NCBI RefSeq assembly: GCF_004801855.1
Contig: NZ_SSTC01000041.1
Span: 1 to 41,010, forward strand
Length of the DNA: 41,010 nt
Reading direction: 5' to 3'
Origin: Pseudomonas sp. A-1
Lineage (GTDB): Bacteria; Pseudomonadota; Gammaproteobacteria; Pseudomonadales; Pseudomonadaceae
Within the stretch, counting starts at the first letter, position 1; each line of letters starts with the position of its first letter. A program made the position numbers and the translations under genes. Shown in pieces: positions 35,116-41,010 of the stretch. The notes under the pieces are model-generated. The model saw only the letters and a list, made by a program, of their open reading frames with translations, was not told the origin of the DNA and ran no database searches.

Positions 35116-36501
35116 ATGTCCGCCCTGCCCGCTCCACCCGCGCTCTCCCCCGCCCGCCGCACCCTCCACGAAGTCAAGGCCCTGCTCGCCCTCGCCGGGC
35201 CGATCATCATCGCCCAGCTGGCCAACACCGCCATGGGCTTCGTCGACACCCTGATGGCCGGGCGGGTCAGCCCGCGCGACCTGGCGGCAGTGGCGCTGGG
35301 CAACTCGATCTGGATTCCGGTGCTGCTGCTGATGAACGGCATCCTGATGGCCACCACCGCCAAGGTGGCGCGCAAGGTCGGCGCCGGCAACCATGCGCTG
35401 ATCGGCCCGCTGGTGCGCCAGGCCCTGTGGCTGGCGCTGGGCATCGGCCTGCTCGCCACCCTGCTGCTGTTCGGCGCCGAACCGGTGCTGACGCTGATGG
35501 GGGTGGAGGACTCCCTGCGCGCCACCGCCATGGGTTACCTGCAGGCGGTGGCGGTCGGCTTCCCGGCGCTGGCGCTGTACCAGGTGCTGCGCGGCTTCAG
35601 CGACGGCCTGGGCAGCACCCGGCCGAGCATGGTGATCGGCATCCTCGGCCTGCTGCTGAACATTCCGGCCAACTACATCTTCATCCACGGCAAGCTCGGC
35701 CTGCCGGCCATGGGCGGCGTCGGCTGCGGCTGGGCCACCGCGCTGGTCATGTGGTTCATGCTCGGCGCCATGCTGTGGTGGGTGCGCTGGGCACCGGTGT
35801 ACCGCTCGAGCCAGCTGTTCGCTCACCTGGAGCGACCGCAGTGGCCGGCGATCCGCGACCTGCTGGCCATCGGCCTGCCGATCGGCATCGCCATCTTCGC
35901 CGAGGCCAGCATCTTCTCGGTGATCGCCCTGCTGATCGGCAGCCTGGGCGCCAGCGTGGTGGCCGGCCACCAGATCGCCCTGAACTTCTCCTCGATGGTG
36001 TTCATGATCCCCTACTCGCTGGCGATGGCCGCCACGGTGCGGGTCGGCCAGGCGCTGGGCCGCGGTGCGCCGCGCGCGGCGCGCTTCTCGGCGGGGGTGG
36101 CGATGGCCACCGCGCTGGCCTACGCCTGCGTCTCGGCCAGCCTGATGCTGCTGCTGCGCGAGGACATCGCCCGCCTGTACACCCCGGATGCCGAGGTGCT
36201 GGCAGTGGCCGGCGCGCTGCTGGTGTATTCGGCGCTGTTCCAGTTCTCCGACGCCATCCAGGTCACCGCCGCCGGCGCCCTGCGCGGCTACCAGGACACC
36301 CGGGCGACCATGCTGATCACCCTGCTGGCCTACTGGGGCATCGGCCTGCCGATCGGCTACGGGCTGGGGCTCAGCGACTGGCTGGGTGTACCCAGCGGCC
36401 CGCAGGGCCTGTGGCAGGGACTGGTGGTGGGGCTGACCTGCGCTGCCGTGCTGCTCGGCGTGCGCCTGCAGCGCATCGGCCGGCGCGCGGTGCGGGCATA
36501 G
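35116..36501 (+). CDS. MATE-family efflux transporter (NorM type)
   Basis: A 461-aa inner-membrane protein with about 12 hydrophobic helices in two MatE repeats. Family features are IIIAQLANTAMGFVDTLMAGRVSPRDLAAVALGNS in the first repeat and AGHQIALNFSSMVFMIPYSLAMAATVRVGQALG in the second. It probably exports cationic drugs or toxic metabolites in exchange for Na+ or H+. I chose the ATG at 35116; the long upstream reading frame antisense to pdxB is a shadow. A TAGACT -10-like element is about 25 bp upstream. It is convergent with tusA, 5 bp apart. Confidence 0.94.
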   Translation: MSALPAPPALSPARRTLHEVKALLALAGPIIIAQLANTAMGFVDTLMAGRVSPRDLAAVALGNSIWIPVLLLMNGILMATTAKVARKVGAGNHALIGPLVRQALWLALGIGLLATLLLFGAEPVLTLMGVEDSLRATAMGYLQAVAVGFPALALYQVLRGFSDGLGSTRPSMVIGILGLLLNIPANYIFIHGKLGLPAMGGVGCGWATALVMWFMLGAMLWWVRWAPVYRSSQLFAHLERPQWPAIRDLLAIGLPIGIAIFAEASIFSVIALLIGSLGASVVAGHQIALNFSSMVFMIPYSLAMAATVRVGQALGRGAPRAARFSAGVAMATALAYACVSASLMLLLREDIARLYTPDAEVLAVAGALLVYSALFQFSDAIQVTAAGALRGYQDTRATMLITLLAYWGIGLPIGYGLGLSDWLGVPSGPQGLWQGLVVGLTCAAVLLGVRLQRIGRRAVRA

Positions 36502-36506
36502 CCCCC

Positions 36507-36746
36507 TCAGTCGAGCTTCTTGCGGATCCAGTACAGGTAGGTGCCGGCGTCCTGCTGCTGCTCGAGCAGCTCGTGGCCGAGGAACAGGCAGAACTTGGGG
36601 ATGTCGCGCCAGGTCGAGGGATCGGTGGCGATCACCTTGAGCAGACCGCCGGCCGGTAGGTCACGCACCTTGTTGTGCAGCAGCATCACCGGCTCGGGGC
36701 AGCTCAGGCCGGTGGCGTCGAGGATGGCGTCGGGTTGCTGGGACAT
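36507..36746 (-). CDS. tusA: sulfurtransferase TusA
   Basis: A 79-aa SirA-fold sulfur carrier. [13 protein letters not shown] holds the active persulfide cysteine Cys16 in the CPxP motif. It passes sulfur toward tRNA thiolation (2-thiouridine) and possibly molybdenum cofactor synthesis. The start is the ATG at 36746, with AGGAG six bases upstream. It is divergent from acnA and convergent with the MATE gene. A full-length, ordinary member. Confidence 0.95.
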   Translation of the reverse strand: MSQQPDAILDATGLSCPEPVMLLHNKVRDLPAGGLLKVIATDPSTWRDIPKFCLFLGHELLEQQQDAGTYLYWIRKKLD

Positions 36747-36877
36747 GGGGGCTCCTGTGGGCAGGCGGGCATTGTCGCGCAAAGCGCAGGCGCGGCCAAC
36801 CAGACGGCAGGCGGGTGGCGAACCGACTAGGCTTGAGGATCGAGTCCCGCCGCCCGGCCCGCCTGGAGGACACCGCC

Positions 36878-39550
<2,673 letters not shown>

Positions 39551-39565
39551 ACCTCGGCGGCGGGT

Positions 39566-40219
39566 CTACGAGCTGCCGCCCGCTCCGCCCTGCGCGGCCA
39601 GGAAAGCGGCGACCGCCTCCGCGGCGCGCTGCAGGTGCTGCACGTGGCTGAAGCCGGAGGCCTTGAGCGGCTTGAGGTCGTGATCGGCCGCCTCCAGCCA
39701 GAGCAGGCGGATGGCCGGCGCCAGCGCATAGCCGGCCACCCGCTCGCGGTTGCCCAGGGCGTCGCGTTCGCCCTGCACGATCAGGGTCGGCGTCCGCAGG
39801 CCGGCCAGGTGCTCGGCCCGCGGCCGCTCCGGCTTGCCGGCGGCATGGAAGGGGTAGCCCAGGCAGACCAGCCCGGCCGCCCCCAGTTCGTCGGCCAGCA
39901 GGCTGGCCATGCGCCCGCCCATCGACTTGCCGCCGATCGCCCAGGCGCCCGGTTCGCGTGCGTTCACCGCACGCCAGACCGCGCGCCAGCAGTCGAGCAG
40001 TTGGGCCTGCGGATTGGGCGGGCGCTTGCCGCCGCCCTGGCGGCGGCTGGCCATGTAGGGGAACTCGAAGCGCACCACGCGCACGCCCAGCTCGCCCAGG
40101 CGCGCGGCCATCTCGTGCATGAACGGACTGTCCATCGGCGCCCCCGCGCCATGGGCGAGGATCAGGTGCCCACGGGCGCCGGTGACCGGGCCGGAGCACA
40201 AAAGTTCGGAATTTTCCAT
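39566..40219 (-). CDS. alpha/beta hydrolase, KANL3/Tex30-like family
   Basis: A 217-aa cytoplasmic alpha/beta hydrolase. The oxyanion-side [16 protein letters not shown] starts near residue 19. The nucleophile is Ser99 in [10 protein letters not shown], the acid is Asp153 in QGERDALGN, and the base is His180 in AADHDLKP, so the catalytic triad is complete. This pattern matches the KANL3/Tex30-type predicted hydrolases; the substrate is unknown. The ATG at 40219 has GAGG upstream. It is divergent from ccoN, and the Anr/FNR box lies 28 bp upstream of its start, so oxygen-dependent control of this gene is possible. Confidence 0.88.
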   Translation of the reverse strand: MENSELLCSGPVTGARGHLILAHGAGAPMDSPFMHEMAARLGELGVRVVRFEFPYMASRRQGGGKRPPNPQAQLLDCWRAVWRAVNAREPGAWAIGGKSMGGRMASLLADELGAAGLVCLGYPFHAAGKPERPRAEHLAGLRTPTLIVQGERDALGNRERVAGYALAPAIRLLWLEAADHDLKPLKASGFSHVQHLQRAAEAVAAFLAAQGGAGGSS

Positions 40220-40246
40220 GCAAAAGACCTCACGCCCCCTAGGGCC

Positions 40247-40260
40247 TTGATTTGTATCAA
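40247..40260. promoter_or_regulatory. Anr/FNR box TTGATTTGTATCAA
   Basis: An exact match to the FNR/Anr consensus TTGAT-N4-ATCAA, 77 bp upstream of the ccoN ATG. If it activates from -41.5, the ccoN transcript would start near 40295; a TTTATC-like -10 is near 40277-40282. It indicates low-oxygen induction of the oxidase. Confidence 0.9.
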
Positions 40261-40336
40261 CATCTATCCGAGGCAGTTTATCCATGCTGATGCTGATCTT
40301 TTTCCGATCAAGCCCATTAGTCGTGGAACCTCGAAA

Positions 40337-41010
40337 ATGAGCACAGAAAACACAAGGACTGCTTATAACTACAAGGTGGTCCGCCAGTTCGCCGTCATGA
40401 CGGTGATCTGGGGGATCGTCGGCATGGCGGCTGGCGTCTTCATCGCCGCGCAACTGGTCTGGCCGGGTCTGAACTTCGACCTGCCGTGGACCAGCTTCGG
40501 TCGCCTGCGACCGTTGCACACCAACGCGGTGATCTTCGCGTTCGGCGGTTGCGCCCTGTTCGCCACCTCGTTCTATTCGGTGCAGCGCACCTGCCAGACC
40601 CGCCTGTTCGGTGGTCCGCTGGCCAGCTTCGTGTTCTGGGGCTGGCAGCTGGTGATTCTGCTCGCAGCCATCACCCTGCCGCTGGGCTACACCTCCTCCA
40701 AGGAGTACGCCGAGCTGGAGTGGCCGATCGACATCCTGATCGCCGTGGTGTGGGTCGCCTACGCGGTGGTGTTCTTCGGTACCGTCATGCAGCGCAAGAC
40801 CAAGCACATCTACGTGGGCAACTGGTTCTTCGGGGCCTTCATCCTGGTGACGGCGATGCTGCACATCGTCAACAACCTGGAGCTGCCGGTCGGCCTGCTG
40901 AAGTCCTACTCGCTGTACAGCGGCGCCACCGACGCCATGGTGCAGTGGTGGTACGGCCACAACGCCGTGGGCTTCTTCCTGACCACCGGCTTCCTCGGCA
41001 TGATGTACTA
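40337..41010 (+). CDS. ccoN: cbb3-type cytochrome c oxidase subunit I, N-terminal part (cut by window edge)
   Basis: The first 224 codons of CcoN, the catalytic heme-copper subunit of the high-affinity cbb3 oxidase. His61 in LRPLHTNAV is a likely low-spin heme ligand, and His208 in [11 protein letters not shown] a copper-B ligand. Several membrane helices are seen (for example [20 protein letters not shown]). The ATG is at 40337. The exact Anr box upstream suggests the low-oxygen-induced copy (cco2-like in P. aeruginosa); acnA nearby agrees with what I recall of that locus. ccoO, ccoQ and ccoP presumably follow outside the window. Confidence 0.95.
   Translation, partial: MSTENTRTAYNYKVVRQFAVMTVIWGIVGMAAGVFIAAQLVWPGLNFDLPWTSFGRLRPLHTNAVIFAFGGCALFATSFYSVQRTCQTRLFGGPLASFVFWGWQLVILLAAITLPLGYTSSKEYAELEWPIDILIAVVWVAYAVVFFGTVMQRKTKHIYVGNWFFGAFILVTAMLHIVNNLELPVGLLKSYSLYSGATDAMVQWWYGHNAVGFFLTTGFLGMMY

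Noticed and set aside
39566-40960. 464-codon minus-strand frame extending the alpha/beta hydrolase upstream through ccoN.
   Set aside because: The extension is antisense to ccoN and crosses the Anr box. The ATG at 40219 has a ribosome site and begins the recognisable hydrolase domain.

Overview
The window looks like a chromosomal segment of a Pseudomonas-type gammaproteobacterium. It is very GC-rich and densely coding with many 1-17 bp overlaps. It carries typical pseudomonad genes: thrH, a cysH encoding an APS reductase with the extra cysteine pairs, acnA, pdxB, and a ccoN behind an exact Anr/FNR box. No rRNA, tRNA, CRISPR array or insertion sequence was seen. All non-coding gaps are shorter than 300 bp.

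Left part (1-9.4 kb). On the minus strand a FadR-type GntR regulator, prpB and the start of prpC form a 2-methylcitrate (propionate) operon. Divergent from it is a three-gene unit: a secreted retropepsin-like 'zinc protease', an inactive transglutaminase with a 7TM module, and a RimK-related ATP-grasp ligase. The gap between the two units holds three perfect palindromes of 12, 14 and 16 bp. Next come an azoR-pirin pair divergent from a LysR regulator, and pabB.

Middle part (9.4-31.9 kb) appears to be accessory. As I recall, pabB, thrH and cysH are adjacent in P. aeruginosa PAO1; here about 22.5 kb separates pabB from thrH. This interval has three blocks. (1) msrPQ, a periplasmic methionine sulfoxide repair pair. 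(2) A tightly coupled four-gene SMC/condensin operon (11154-17546) encoding a 1224-aa SMC-like ATPase, an MksE/JetB-like protein, an MksF/JetA-like protein and a Toprim protein. It resembles a Wadjet/MksBEFG plasmid-defence system, but the SMC gene comes first and the Toprim protein is short. (3) A complete ectoine/5-hydroxyectoine uptake and catabolism cluster. Its minus-strand arm is doeA-doeB-uehA, a terminator, doeX, then doeC-doeD-eutB-eutC-eutA and a DMT transporter. Its plus-strand arm is enuR-uehB-uehC. The TRAP transporter is therefore split between the arms.

The catabolic logic is: UehABC imports ectoines; EutABC are thought to convert hydroxyectoine to ectoine; DoeA opens the ring; DoeB deacetylates the product to diaminobutyrate; DoeD transaminates it; DoeC oxidises the semialdehyde to aspartate. 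EnuR and DoeX are the likely regulators.

Right part (32-41 kb) returns to housekeeping genes: thrH, cysH, a 59-aa small protein, pdxB, a MATE transporter, tusA, acnA, an alpha/beta hydrolase, and the start of an Anr-controlled cbb3 oxidase operon (ccoN) cut by the window edge.

All assignments come from reading translated sequence and recalled family features. No database search was run.
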